From assembly GCA_004299545.1 (NCBI GenBank), contig SCRB01000398.1, positions 1-8,289 of the forward strand: a DNA stretch of 8,289 nucleotides, read 5' to 3'. Origin of the DNA: Rhizobiaceae bacterium. Its GTDB lineage: Bacteria > Pseudomonadota > Alphaproteobacteria > Rhizobiales > Rhizobiaceae. The translations under genes were made by a program, and so were the position numbers. This document shows, one piece after another, positions 1-6,747 of the stretch. The notes beneath the pieces were generated by a model that was not told where the DNA came from, did no database searches, and saw only the letters and a list, made by a program, of their open reading frames with translations. The stretch's first letter is position 1, and each line of letters begins with the position of its first letter.

Positions 1-2
1 GG

Positions 3-734
3 GTTGCCGACATGGTCCGGCTCGTCGGGCTCGAAGGACTGGAGAGACGCGCCGTCACGGCGATTTCCGGCGGCCAGCGCCAGCGTGTCGCGCTCGCCAG
101 GACGTTGGTGGCGGAGCCGCGTGTCGTGCTGCTCGACGAACCACTGGGGGCGCTCGACGCCAATCTTCGCGAGCGCATGTGTGACGAGCTGAAGACGATT
201 CGCGAGCGTCTCGGCGTCACCTTCCTGCATGTCACCGGCAGTGAAAGCGAGGCGCTGCTCATGGGCGACATGGTTGCCGTCCTGGCCGACCGCCGCGTCG
301 CACAGATCGCTCCGGCCGACGAGCTTTACGCACGGCCCGTCAGCCCTGAGGTCGCACGCCGCCTCAACGCCTACAACATATTGTCCGGCAAGCTGAGCAA
401 CGGGGCCTTCCGATCGAAAGCCAACGGGTTTCCCGTGCGCGGCGAACATCTTGTGGACGGAACGCCGATCGATGTCGCGGTCCGCTTCGACAGGTTCACG
501 GTCCGGCCTTCTGGAGCCGCCGGAGGAACGGAGGCGTTCGTCGAGGCGCGTTTCATAGCAAGCGAATTCACGGGCGCTCTGTTTCTCTCGTTCTTCAGGA
601 GCAATGACGGCCAACTGCTTCAGGTCGTGACGCATATGAGCGGTCCGGAACCCGAAATGTATGAAACGGGAAAGGATTATCGTCTCGCTTTCGATCCGAA
701 CGACGCAATCGTCTATTCCGGAGAGGCAGCGTGA
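3..734 (+). CDS. ABC importer ATP-binding subunit with a degenerate H-loop (5' end missing)
   Basis: Nucleotide-binding subunit of a PotA/MalK-type importer, working at the inner face of the cytoplasmic membrane. The gene is cut by the window edge, so Walker A and the Q-loop lie upstream. The frame is open from base 3 and the ATG at 12 is internal. Numbering from that Met, visible motifs are the signature ISGGQ (18-22), Walker B VVLLDE (38-43) and D-loop GALD (46-49), followed by a TOBE-like C-terminal region. At the H-loop the sequence reads HVTGSESEAL, where the second ATPase in this window reads FVTHAQSEAL. The switch histidine is therefore Gly76 (codon GGC at 237-239). Its signature and Walker B glutamate are intact, so it can still complete the partner's ATP site while its own site may hydrolyse poorly. 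It overlaps the next gene by one base (TGATG). Class is secure; substrate is unknown. Confidence 0.93.
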   Translation, partial: VADMVRLVGLEGLERRAVTAISGGQRQRVALARTLVAEPRVVLLDEPLGALDANLRERMCDELKTIRERLGVTFLHVTGSESEALLMGDMVAVLADRRVAQIAPADELYARPVSPEVARRLNAYNILSGKLSNGAFRSKANGFPVRGEHLVDGTPIDVAVRFDRFTVRPSGAAGGTEAFVEARFIASEFTGALFLSFFRSNDGQLLQVVTHMSGPEPEMYETGKDYRLAFDPNDAIVYSGEAA

Positions 735-1666
735 TGGAAATCGCGGAGAAGGCTTCCTCCGGCGTTTCGACTGTTTCCGTGCGGGCGAGCGCGGATTCTC
801 CAGCCGCGAGACGCCAGCGGCGGGAGCGGAGACGCGCTTATTTCCTGTTGGCCCCGGGCGTCCTCTGGATGGTCCTGTTCATGGTCGTCCCGATGATCAT
901 GGTCGTCTACGTTTCGTTCTGGACACAGACGACCTTTGCCATCCATCCAACCATTACCACTGACAGCTGGGTGAGATTCCTGACCAGCTCCACCTATCTC
1001 ACCTCGACATGGACGACGATCAGGATCTGGGCGATCGTGCTGGTCGCGACACTGGTCATCGGTTATCCGGTCGCCCTTTTCATCGGATTGCTGGTGCGCA
1101 ATACGACGGTCCAGACAACCCTTCTCATTCTTTGTATCATCCCCTTCTGGACATCGTTCCTTATCCGCATCATCGCCTGGCGGCCGATGCTCGGCACGCA
1201 AGGCGCGATCAACACGATCCTGCTCGATCTGCATCTGATCGACCATCCCTTGCGCTTCCTCCTCTTTTCCGAATTCTCGGTGCTCGTCGGCATGACGCAG
1301 ATCTACTGCGTGTTCATGGTCGGCCCGATCACGTTCATGCTGAGCCGCATCGATCCGAGCATCATCGAGGCGGCGCGGGACCTCGGCGCCGGCTTCTGGC
1401 GCATCTTCTGGAAGATCATCCTGCCGCTTTCGCTGCCCGGCGTGATGGTGGGGTCCATTTTCGTCTCCGTCATGGTGCTTGGAGAGTTCGCCACCGCCGC
1501 CTCGCTTTCGGGCCGCAAGGTCAATCTTCTCGGCAACATCATCGTCACCCAGGTGGGCTCCCTGAAATGGGCCTTCGCCTCGGTGGCCGGCGTGGTCCTC
1601 ACCATCATCATCGTCGTGGTGATTACGGCCCTGCTGCGCGTCGTCAACATCCGCAAGGAGGTCTAG
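734..1666 (+). CDS. ABC importer permease, MetI-like (PotB type)
   Basis: Integral membrane subunit of the importer, about 310 residues. A cytoplasmic N-terminus of about 35 residues, rich in Arg (RRQRRERRR near 26-34), precedes six hydrophobic segments, roughly 36-58, 97-121, 128-149, 175-203, 229-252 and 283-303. The EAA loop that docks on the ATPase is clear: EAA at 212-214, conserved Gly218 and LP at 230-231. I chose the ATG at 734 over the GTG at 731. The Shine-Dalgarno GGAGAGG (720-726) lies 7 bases before the ATG but only 4 before the GTG, and the ATG shares a base with the upstream TGA, which suggests translational coupling. The stop lies two bases before the second permease. The family (polyamine/opine/iron-type importers) is recognisable; the transported compound is not. 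Confidence 0.93.
   Translation: MEIAEKASSGVSTVSVRASADSPAARRQRRERRRAYFLLAPGVLWMVLFMVVPMIMVVYVSFWTQTTFAIHPTITTDSWVRFLTSSTYLTSTWTTIRIWAIVLVATLVIGYPVALFIGLLVRNTTVQTTLLILCIIPFWTSFLIRIIAWRPMLGTQGAINTILLDLHLIDHPLRFLLFSEFSVLVGMTQIYCVFMVGPITFMLSRIDPSIIEAARDLGAGFWRIFWKIILPLSLPGVMVGSIFVSVMVLGEFATAASLSGRKVNLLGNIIVTQVGSLKWAFASVAGVVLTIIIVVVITALLRVVNIRKEV
1655..1661 (+). promoter_or_regulatory. Strong ribosome binding site fixing a GTG start at 1669
   Basis: AAGGAGG inside the last codons of the first permease, 7 bases before GTG 1669. It is a near-perfect Shine-Dalgarno and shows that the second permease starts here, although its frame stays open far upstream. Confidence 0.85.
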
Positions 1667-1668
1667 CG

Positions 1669-2514
1669 GTGGAAGCGCGCGCCCTCAAATCGGCCCTCGG
1701 CGTCTACTGCGGCGTTTTCCTGCTGTTCCTCTACGGACCGATGGTCATCCTGGCGATCCTGTCCTTCCAGGGGCCGAACGGCGGGCCGCAGTTCCCGATC
1801 GTGCAATGGTCGACTTATTGGTACCGGCATCTGCTGGAACTCACGCCCGGCAGCCGCGTCTCGTACCTGCCGGTCGGCGACAGCCTGCTGCGCTCGCTGG
1901 CGCTTGCCGTCATGACCACGATCGTTTCCACCGTGCTCGGCGTCATCACCGGGGAAGCGTTCCGCACCCGCTTCAAGGGATCGGGGCCGGTCTTCTATCT
2001 GATCATCCTCGGCATGATGGTGCCGGGCGTCCTCGTCGGTCTCGGCATGGCGCTGGTCGCCAACATGATCGGCATCGACCGGACCTGGTGGGGCACGGCG
2101 TTCGTACTGCATGTCGTCTACACCTATCCTTTCGCCTTCCTGGTCATGCTGGCGATCTTCAATCGTTTCGACCGAAGCGTGGAGGAGGCGTCGCTGTCGC
2201 TCGGCGTCTCGCCAGCCCAGACCTTCCGGCGCGTGACCTTCCCGATGATCTTCCCGGGCGTGTTGTCGGCCATGCTTTTCGCTTTCACGCTCTCCTATGA
2301 CGAGTTCGCCCGCACGCTGTTCACGTCCGGCCGCGAGTTGACGCTGCCGCTTGCGATCTACGGCACGTTCTCAGTCGAGATCTATCCGAACATATTCGCC
2401 TTCGGCGTTCTCACCACATTGTTCTCCTTCACCCTGCTCGGCATCTACGCGCTCCTCATGCTGCGCGCCGTCAGCCGTCAGCGCTCATTCAAGGGGCAGG
2501 AGGAGGAGGCATGA
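1669..2514 (+). CDS. ABC importer permease, MetI-like (PotC type)
   Basis: Second membrane subunit, 281 residues, expected to pair with the preceding permease as a heterodimeric channel. The reading frame is open back to about 1009, but that stretch is an out-of-frame shadow of the first permease. The real start is GTG 1669, two bases after the upstream stop, with AAGGAGG at 1655-1661. The protein begins almost at once with a hydrophobic helix (about 9-31), and five further hydrophobic segments follow. The ATPase-docking loop is EEAS (172-175), Gly179 and FP (191-192), a slightly degenerate EAA motif as is common in PotC-like subunits. It ends in QEEEA, whose GAG/GGA repeats form a purine-rich tract that can also act as a ribosome binding site. 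A 57-base gap separates it from the SDR gene. Confidence 0.93.
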   Translation: MEARALKSALGVYCGVFLLFLYGPMVILAILSFQGPNGGPQFPIVQWSTYWYRHLLELTPGSRVSYLPVGDSLLRSLALAVMTTIVSTVLGVITGEAFRTRFKGSGPVFYLIILGMMVPGVLVGLGMALVANMIGIDRTWWGTAFVLHVVYTYPFAFLVMLAIFNRFDRSVEEASLSLGVSPAQTFRRVTFPMIFPGVLSAMLFAFTLSYDEFARTLFTSGRELTLPLAIYGTFSVEIYPNIFAFGVLTTLFSFTLLGIYALLMLRAVSRQRSFKGQEEEA

Positions 2515-2571
2515 CATGCCCGAGGATGACCGTTCCCGTCACCCCGAACCCGCAGGAAGGAAGCCGCTGCA

Positions 2572-3345
2572 ATGCCAAATGAACAGAAAGGCCGTCGCAT
2601 CATCGTCGTGACCGGCGCCGGAATCGGCATCGGAGCCGCAACCAGCCGCGCCTTCGCCGACAGCGGTGACCATGTCGTGGTGACCGACGTCCTGGCCGAC
2701 GAAGGCGCGAAGGTCGCGGCAGGAATCCGTGATGCCGGCGGTTCTGCCGAATTCCTTGAACTGAACGTTCGCTCCACGGAAGCGGCGGATACCGTAATCG
2801 CCGGGGTGATCAAAAAACACGGGCGGATCGACGTTGTGATCGCCAATGCCGGCATCGCCCATCGAGTCCCCCTCGACGCCTTGAGCGACGAAAAATGGGA
2901 CGAGACGCTCGACATCGACCTCAAGGGCATGCTGCGCATCATCAGGCCCGCCCTTCCTTCGATGCGCAGGGCGAAATCCGGCGCGATCGTCTGCCTGTCG
3001 TCGATCATGGGCGTCGCCTATGGCTGGGACGAGCATGTTCATTACTCTGCCGCGAAATCGGGCGTCGTGGGGCTGGTTCGCGGCCTGGCCGTCGAACTGG
3101 CGGCGAATGGCATTCGGGTGAACGGGGTCGCGCCGGGCTACATCCGCACCGCGCAGCTTCTGTCCGAGAAGCATTCACTTGGGCCCCAGGGTGCCGAGAA
3201 AGCGGCCTCCTTCATTCCGATGGGCCGGATCGGCGAACCCGAGGACATCGCCGATGTCATCCATTTTCTCGCTTCGCCCTCGGCACGATACCTGACCGGG
3301 CAAGTGCTGACGGTCGATGGTGGCCTTCTCGTAGGCCGGTACTAG
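2572..3345 (+). CDS. Short-chain dehydrogenase/reductase (classical SDR)
   Basis: Probable cytoplasmic NAD(H)-dependent oxidoreductase of 257 residues, the usual length for a classical SDR. The Rossmann cofactor motif is TGAGIGIG (14-21). Asp39 at the end of the second strand (VVVTD) favours NAD over NADP. The NAG motif is at 92-94. The active site has Ser144 (ICLSS-type strand, here VCLSS), Tyr158 and Lys162 in YSAAK, and the PG turn at VAPGYIRT is present. The fourth tetrad residue, usually Asn in a VNLxG context, is Asp116 (DIDLKG). Start is ATG 2572 with AGGAAGG (2554-2560) 11 bases upstream, a slightly long spacing. It sits inside the transporter gene set, between permeases and binding protein, which suggests that it oxidises or reduces the imported compound or a breakdown product. 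The family is certain, the substrate unknown; annotation as a 3-oxoacyl-ACP reductase would be over-specific. Confidence 0.93.
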   Translation: MPNEQKGRRIIVVTGAGIGIGAATSRAFADSGDHVVVTDVLADEGAKVAAGIRDAGGSAEFLELNVRSTEAADTVIAGVIKKHGRIDVVIANAGIAHRVPLDALSDEKWDETLDIDLKGMLRIIRPALPSMRRAKSGAIVCLSSIMGVAYGWDEHVHYSAAKSGVVGLVRGLAVELAANGIRVNGVAPGYIRTAQLLSEKHSLGPQGAEKAASFIPMGRIGEPEDIADVIHFLASPSARYLTGQVLTVDGGLLVGRY

Positions 3346-3369
3346 GACCAAACTCAAGGGGAACCGATC

Positions 3370-4599
3370 ATGACGAAATATCCAGTTTCCAGACGCGATC
3401 TGCTCAAGGGAGGCGCCGGGGCCATGGCTCTCGCGGCGGGCGGCTTCTCGCCTCTCCTGCAAGTGCGGCAGGCACTTGCAGCCGGCTCGCTCGCAAGCGA
3501 ACAATTGCGCACCACCGGCCTTTCGACGACCGTGCAGGATCGCATCCTGCAGATGTTCAAGAAGGAATCGGGGGTGGGATCCGTTTCGGGCACGCCGATG
3601 ACCTATCCGGACGCCCAGACGAAGATCCTCTCCGGCAGCGGCGATTTCGACTGTTGGGAGATCATTGGCGAGCGCCTGAAGGCGGTGATCGCGACAAACA
3701 ACGTTACCCCTATCGCTGTCTCCGAAATCCCGAACTGGAGCGCGATCCGCGACACGTTTACCAAGCCGGACCCGAAATGGTCGCGTACCGACCAGATCGT
3801 CGGCCAGATCTGGACGGACGACAGCGAGACCACGCTCTACATGGTGCCCGCCGTCTACAATTACGATTCGATCGGCTACAATCCGGACGTGCTCTCCGCA
3901 GAAGAGGCGAACACGTGGACGGTGCTCTTCGACAAGAAATGGAAGGGCCGTTCCGGCCTGAACGTCGATCCGCTAATCGCTTTCGGCCAGGCGATCATGG
4001 CATTGAATACGCTCGGCGAGTTGGAAGCCAAGAACCCCGGCAATGCCAGCAAGAAGGAAATAGATACAGCCGCCGACTTCCTGATTTCCAAAAAGAAGGA
4101 GGGCCAGTTTCGGGCTCTGTGGGGCGATTTCGGAGAACTGGTCAACCTGATGGCATCCGGTGAGATGGTCGTCTGCGATGCGTGGCAGCCGGCTGTCATG
4201 GCGGTGAAGGCACAAGGCAAGCCTGCCAAATATGCTGTCCCGAAGGAAGGGTATCGCGCCTGGTCGATCGGACCGTGCCTGCTGTCGAGTTCACCCAACA
4301 AGGAGGCCGTCATCGCCTACGCGAATTTCTGGCTTTCCGGTCCGCCGGCCATCACCGTGACGGAACAGGGCTACTATTCTCCGAGCACGAAGATCAAGGA
4401 CACGATGGCTCCGGACAAATATGCCTTCTGGTATGAGGGTGCGCCGTGGAAGGGCGCCGCGGAGCGCGGCATCAAGGAAGGCGATTTGCGCGACGGCGGG
4501 TCGCTCAAGGAACGCGCCTCCCACGTCGCCTACTGGCACCAGTGGCCTGACGAGTACGATCACCTGATCCAACGCTGGGACGAGTTCCTGAACGCCTGA
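3370..4599 (+). CDS. Periplasmic extracellular solute-binding protein, Tat-exported
   Basis: Substrate-binding protein of the importer, 409 residues, PotD-like in size and style. The N-terminus is a twin-arginine signal: SRRDLLK (7-13), a hydrophobic Ala/Gly-rich stretch (about 14-30) and a likely cleavage after ALA (35-37). Export of the folded protein by Tat is therefore predicted. There is no lipobox cysteine, so it should be soluble in the periplasm. The mature part has features common in this family, such as the hinge-like segment VVCDAWQPAVM and an aromatic-rich C-terminal third (YWHQWPDEYDH). Start ATG 3370 has AAGGGGAA (3356-3363) as a well-placed ribosome binding site, and lies 24 bases after the SDR stop. 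A strong stem-loop follows the stop, consistent with higher mRNA stability for this subunit. Ligand not predictable; polyamine-like naming would rest on family resemblance alone. Confidence 0.92.
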   Translation: MTKYPVSRRDLLKGGAGAMALAAGGFSPLLQVRQALAAGSLASEQLRTTGLSTTVQDRILQMFKKESGVGSVSGTPMTYPDAQTKILSGSGDFDCWEIIGERLKAVIATNNVTPIAVSEIPNWSAIRDTFTKPDPKWSRTDQIVGQIWTDDSETTLYMVPAVYNYDSIGYNPDVLSAEEANTWTVLFDKKWKGRSGLNVDPLIAFGQAIMALNTLGELEAKNPGNASKKEIDTAADFLISKKKEGQFRALWGDFGELVNLMASGEMVVCDAWQPAVMAVKAQGKPAKYAVPKEGYRAWSIGPCLLSSSPNKEAVIAYANFWLSGPPAITVTEQGYYSPSTKIKDTMAPDKYAFWYEGAPWKGAAERGIKEGDLRDGGSLKERASHVAYWHQWPDEYDHLIQRWDEFLNA

Positions 4600-4607
4600 T
4601 GCCAATC

Positions 4608-4629
4608 GTGCCGGGCTCCGGCCCGGCAC
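4608..4629 (+). other. Stem-loop between binding-protein and ATPase genes (mRNA-stabilising or attenuating)
   Basis: A perfect 9-bp inverted repeat: GTGCCGGGC (4608-4616), loop TCCG (4617-4620), GCCCGGCAC (4621-4629). It starts 8 bases after the binding-protein stop. No run of T follows (TCAACCTTCC), so it is a poor intrinsic terminator. It better fits a 3' stabilising structure or partial attenuator that makes the binding protein more abundant than the downstream ATPase. The function is inferred. Confidence 0.7.
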
Positions 4630-4657
4630 TCAACCTTCCGGCCGAAACCACTGGACC

Positions 4658-5755
4658 ATGACAATTCACGATCTCGAACTCATCGATGTGTGCAAGACCT
4701 ACCCGGACGGCACCACCGCCGTGTCGGACTTCAACCTTCAGGTCGAACCCGGCGAGTTCGTCGCCTTTCTCGGTCCTTCAGGCTGCGGAAAGACGACGAC
4801 TCTGCGCATGATCGCCGGATTCGAATCGATCTCCTCCGGCCGGATCATGATCAAGTCGAAGGATGTTTCGAACATCCCGCCGGAGCGGCGGCCGACATCG
4901 ATGATCTTCCAGAACTATGCGTTGTTTCCGCATATGAACGTGCGTGAGAACATCGGCTTCGGCCTCGACGTCAAGAAGATGCCAGCCGCCGAGCGCGACC
5001 GGAAGGTCGACCGCATAATGGACATGTTCGGGCTGAGCGAACTCGCCGAACGGAAAGTGGACCGGTTGTCCGGCGGTCAACGGCAGCGCATCGCGCTGGC
5101 ACGCGGGCTTGTGGTCGAGCCGCAAATCCTGTTGCTGGACGAACCGCTTGGCGCACTCGATGCCAATCTGCGACGGGTCATCCAGAATGAGCTCAAGCTG
5201 CTGCAGCGCGAGCTTGGAATCACGTTCGTCTTCGTCACCCATGCGCAGTCGGAGGCTCTCGGGCTTTCCGACCGCATCGTCGTCATGAATAGCGGCCGAA
5301 TCGAGCAGATCAGCAGGCCACATGAACTGTATACCCGGCCCCGCACCGCCTTTGTCGCCCATTTCATTGGCTCGAACACGACACTGGCCGGGAGCGATCT
5401 GGCCTTCGAGGGCGAAAACGCCTCGGTTCAGACCGCTTTCGGTCGCATGACGGGGCGCTGCTCCACCCCGATGGCGGCGGGCGCCCAGGCGATGGCCGTC
5501 ATTCCGGCTGAAGCGATGCGCATTTCGGCGGCCTCGCCCAAAGCTGTTCCGACCGGGCAGAACCAATTGCACGGACGCATCCACATGCGGCACGCGGTCG
5601 GCAGCATCGGGCATTTCAAGATCGATCTCGGCGGTGGGCATGTGGTGGATGTCGAGACAAGCACGGACAATAAACACCTGATGGCGCTGACCGTGGGGGA
5701 TGCGGTTTCCGTCGACTGCCCGCCGGAGCGGATCACCATCGTTCCGGCATCCTGA
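4658..5755 (+). CDS. ABC importer ATP-binding subunit, complete and canonical (PotA/UgpC type)
   Basis: ATPase of the importer, 365 residues, a normal length for a NBD plus TOBE domains. All catalytic motifs are present: Walker A GPSGCGKT (39-46), Q-loop Gln85 (FQNYALFPH), signature LSGGQ (137-141), Walker B ILLLDE (157-162), D-loop GALD (165-168) and H-loop His195 (VTHAQSEAL). The part after about residue 235 is the regulatory/TOBE region. It is the second ATPase of the cluster and the natural partner of the H-loop-deficient one at the window start. The ribosome binding site before ATG 4658 is weak, with only a CTGGA-like stretch nearby. Together with the stem-loop after the preceding gene, this predicts lower expression than the binding protein. 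Role secure; substrate unknown. Confidence 0.95.
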   Translation: MTIHDLELIDVCKTYPDGTTAVSDFNLQVEPGEFVAFLGPSGCGKTTTLRMIAGFESISSGRIMIKSKDVSNIPPERRPTSMIFQNYALFPHMNVRENIGFGLDVKKMPAAERDRKVDRIMDMFGLSELAERKVDRLSGGQRQRIALARGLVVEPQILLLDEPLGALDANLRRVIQNELKLLQRELGITFVFVTHAQSEALGLSDRIVVMNSGRIEQISRPHELYTRPRTAFVAHFIGSNTTLAGSDLAFEGENASVQTAFGRMTGRCSTPMAAGAQAMAVIPAEAMRISAASPKAVPTGQNQLHGRIHMRHAVGSIGHFKIDLGGGHVVDVETSTDNKHLMALTVGDAVSVDCPPERITIVPAS

Positions 5756-5760
5756 TGAAC

Positions 5761-5770
5761 AACTATAGTT
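5761..5770. promoter_or_regulatory. AT-rich palindrome before the hydrolase gene (possible operator or -10 element)
   Basis: AACTATAGTT is a perfect 10-base palindrome in the 33-base gap before the hydrolase gene and stands out in this GC-rich window. It contains TATAGT (5764-5769), one mismatch from a sigma-70 -10 box, but no convincing -35 box lies 16-18 bases upstream. It could be an internal promoter, a small operator half, or chance. Confidence 0.25.
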
Positions 5771-5788
5771 CCAGCAGAGGAGATTACA

Positions 5789-6673
5789 ATGGCAAAGGAA
5801 ATCTTGGTCGGTTTCGGTGTCGATGTCGACGCGGTTGCCGGTTGGCTTGGCTCTTATGGCGGCGAGGATTCGCCTGACGACATTTCACGCGGCCTGTTCT
5901 CCGGCGAAGTGGGCGCGCCGCGTTTGCTCAAACTGTTCAAGCGCACGGGTCTGACGACGACGTGGTTCATCCCCGGCCACTCCGCCGAGACCTTTCCCGA
6001 TCAGATGAAGGCGGTCGCCGATGCCGGCCACGAGATCGGCGTGCATGGCTACAGCCACGAGAACCCCATCGCGATGACGCCCGAGCAGGAAGAGGAGGTG
6101 TTCGACAAGTCGGTCGACCTGCTAACCCGCCTTTCCGGCAAGCGGCCGACAGGCTATGTCGCGCCATGGTGGGAATTCTCCAACGTCACGAACGAATTGC
6201 TGCTGAAGAAGGGCATCAAGTACGATCATTCGCTGATGCACGACGACTTCACGCCCTATTATGTGCGCGTCGGCGACAAATGGACGAAGATCGACTATTC
6301 GGCAAAGCCTTCGGCCTGGATGAAGCCGCTGACACGGGGGCACGAAACGGATTTGATCGAGATCCCGGCAAACTGGTATCTGGACGATCTGCCGCCGATG
6401 ATGTTCATCAAGAAGTCGCCGAACAGTCATGGCTTCGTCAATCCGCGCGACATCGAGCAGATGTGGCGCGACCAGTTCGACTGGGTCTATCGTGAGATGG
6501 ACTATGCGGTCTTCCCGATGACGATCCACCCCGACGTGTCGGGCCGCCCGCAGGTCCTGATGATGCTCGAAAGGCTGATCGGGCACATCAAGTCGCACGA
6601 AGGCGTCCGCTTCGTCACGATGAACGAGATGGCCGACGATTTCGCCAAGCGGAGTCCGCGCCCCAAAAAATAA
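5789..6673 (+). CDS. NodB-fold metallohydrolase, HpPgdA / cyclic-imide-hydrolase-like polysaccharide deacetylase family
   Basis: Probable metal-dependent amide or imide hydrolase, 294 residues. The first NodB motif is GVDVD, giving Asp12 and Asp14. The second is HGYSH, giving metal ligands His86 and His90. Later family landmarks are APWWEF and the C-terminal [10 protein letters not shown]. From memory the whole chain, including [14 protein letters not shown] and [13 protein letters not shown], closely matches Helicobacter pylori PgdA (about 293 residues), whose metal ligands have the same spacing. It also matches a cyclic imide hydrolase reported from Pseudomonas putida; no alignment was run. 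There is no signal peptide or membrane segment, so it is cytoplasmic. Next to an importer this suggests a small imported amide, imide or N-acyl compound rather than peptidoglycan. ATG 5789 has a good Shine-Dalgarno, GAGGAG (5777-5782). An allantoinase-type PuuE role is an alternative. Confidence 0.9.
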   Translation: MAKEILVGFGVDVDAVAGWLGSYGGEDSPDDISRGLFSGEVGAPRLLKLFKRTGLTTTWFIPGHSAETFPDQMKAVADAGHEIGVHGYSHENPIAMTPEQEEEVFDKSVDLLTRLSGKRPTGYVAPWWEFSNVTNELLLKKGIKYDHSLMHDDFTPYYVRVGDKWTKIDYSAKPSAWMKPLTRGHETDLIEIPANWYLDDLPPMMFIKKSPNSHGFVNPRDIEQMWRDQFDWVYREMDYAVFPMTIHPDVSGRPQVLMMLERLIGHIKSHEGVRFVTMNEMADDFAKRSPRPKK

Positions 6674-6705
6674 GAAGGCGCTCCGGCGAAAGGGTTTGAA
6701 CAACG

Positions 6706-6728
6706 GACGGGCGCGCGTGGCGCCCGTC
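6706..6728 (+). other. GC-rich stem-loop after the hydrolase gene (weak terminator or processing hairpin)
   Basis: Perfect 9-bp arms GACGGGCGC (6706-6714) and GCGCCCGTC (6720-6728) with loop GCGTG (6715-6719). It lies 33 bases after the hydrolase stop. The following bases AATATTGG are not a T-run, so termination would be partial at best. The 3' arm ends just 6 bases before the GGAGG of the next gene, so the hairpin could also influence ribosome access there. Confidence 0.65.
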
Positions 6729-6734
6729 AATATT

Positions 6735-6739
6735 GGAGG
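6735..6739 (+). promoter_or_regulatory. Ribosome binding site selecting GTG 6748
   Basis: GGAGG lies 8 bases before GTG 6748. The alternative in-frame TTG at 6733 overlaps this site and has no Shine-Dalgarno of its own, so the GTG is the likely start. Confidence 0.75.
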
Positions 6740-6747
6740 TTTTTCGC

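Noticed and set aside
1009..1668. Upstream extension of the second permease frame to an ATG at 1009
   Set aside because: The stretch overlaps the whole second half of the first permease and its translation is Arg/His/Pro-rich shadow sequence. GTG 1669 has a near-perfect ribosome binding site and starts the membrane protein properly.
4778..5677. Long antisense open frame opposite the second ATPase
   Set aside because: Composition is Arg/His/Asp-rich low-information sequence typical of shadows, and the + strand has a complete ATPase with all motifs.
6696..6733. Promoter before the CxxC gene (TTGAAC at 6696-6701)
   Set aside because: No -10-like hexamer lies at 16-18 bases; the region at that distance is GC-rich and part of the hairpin.
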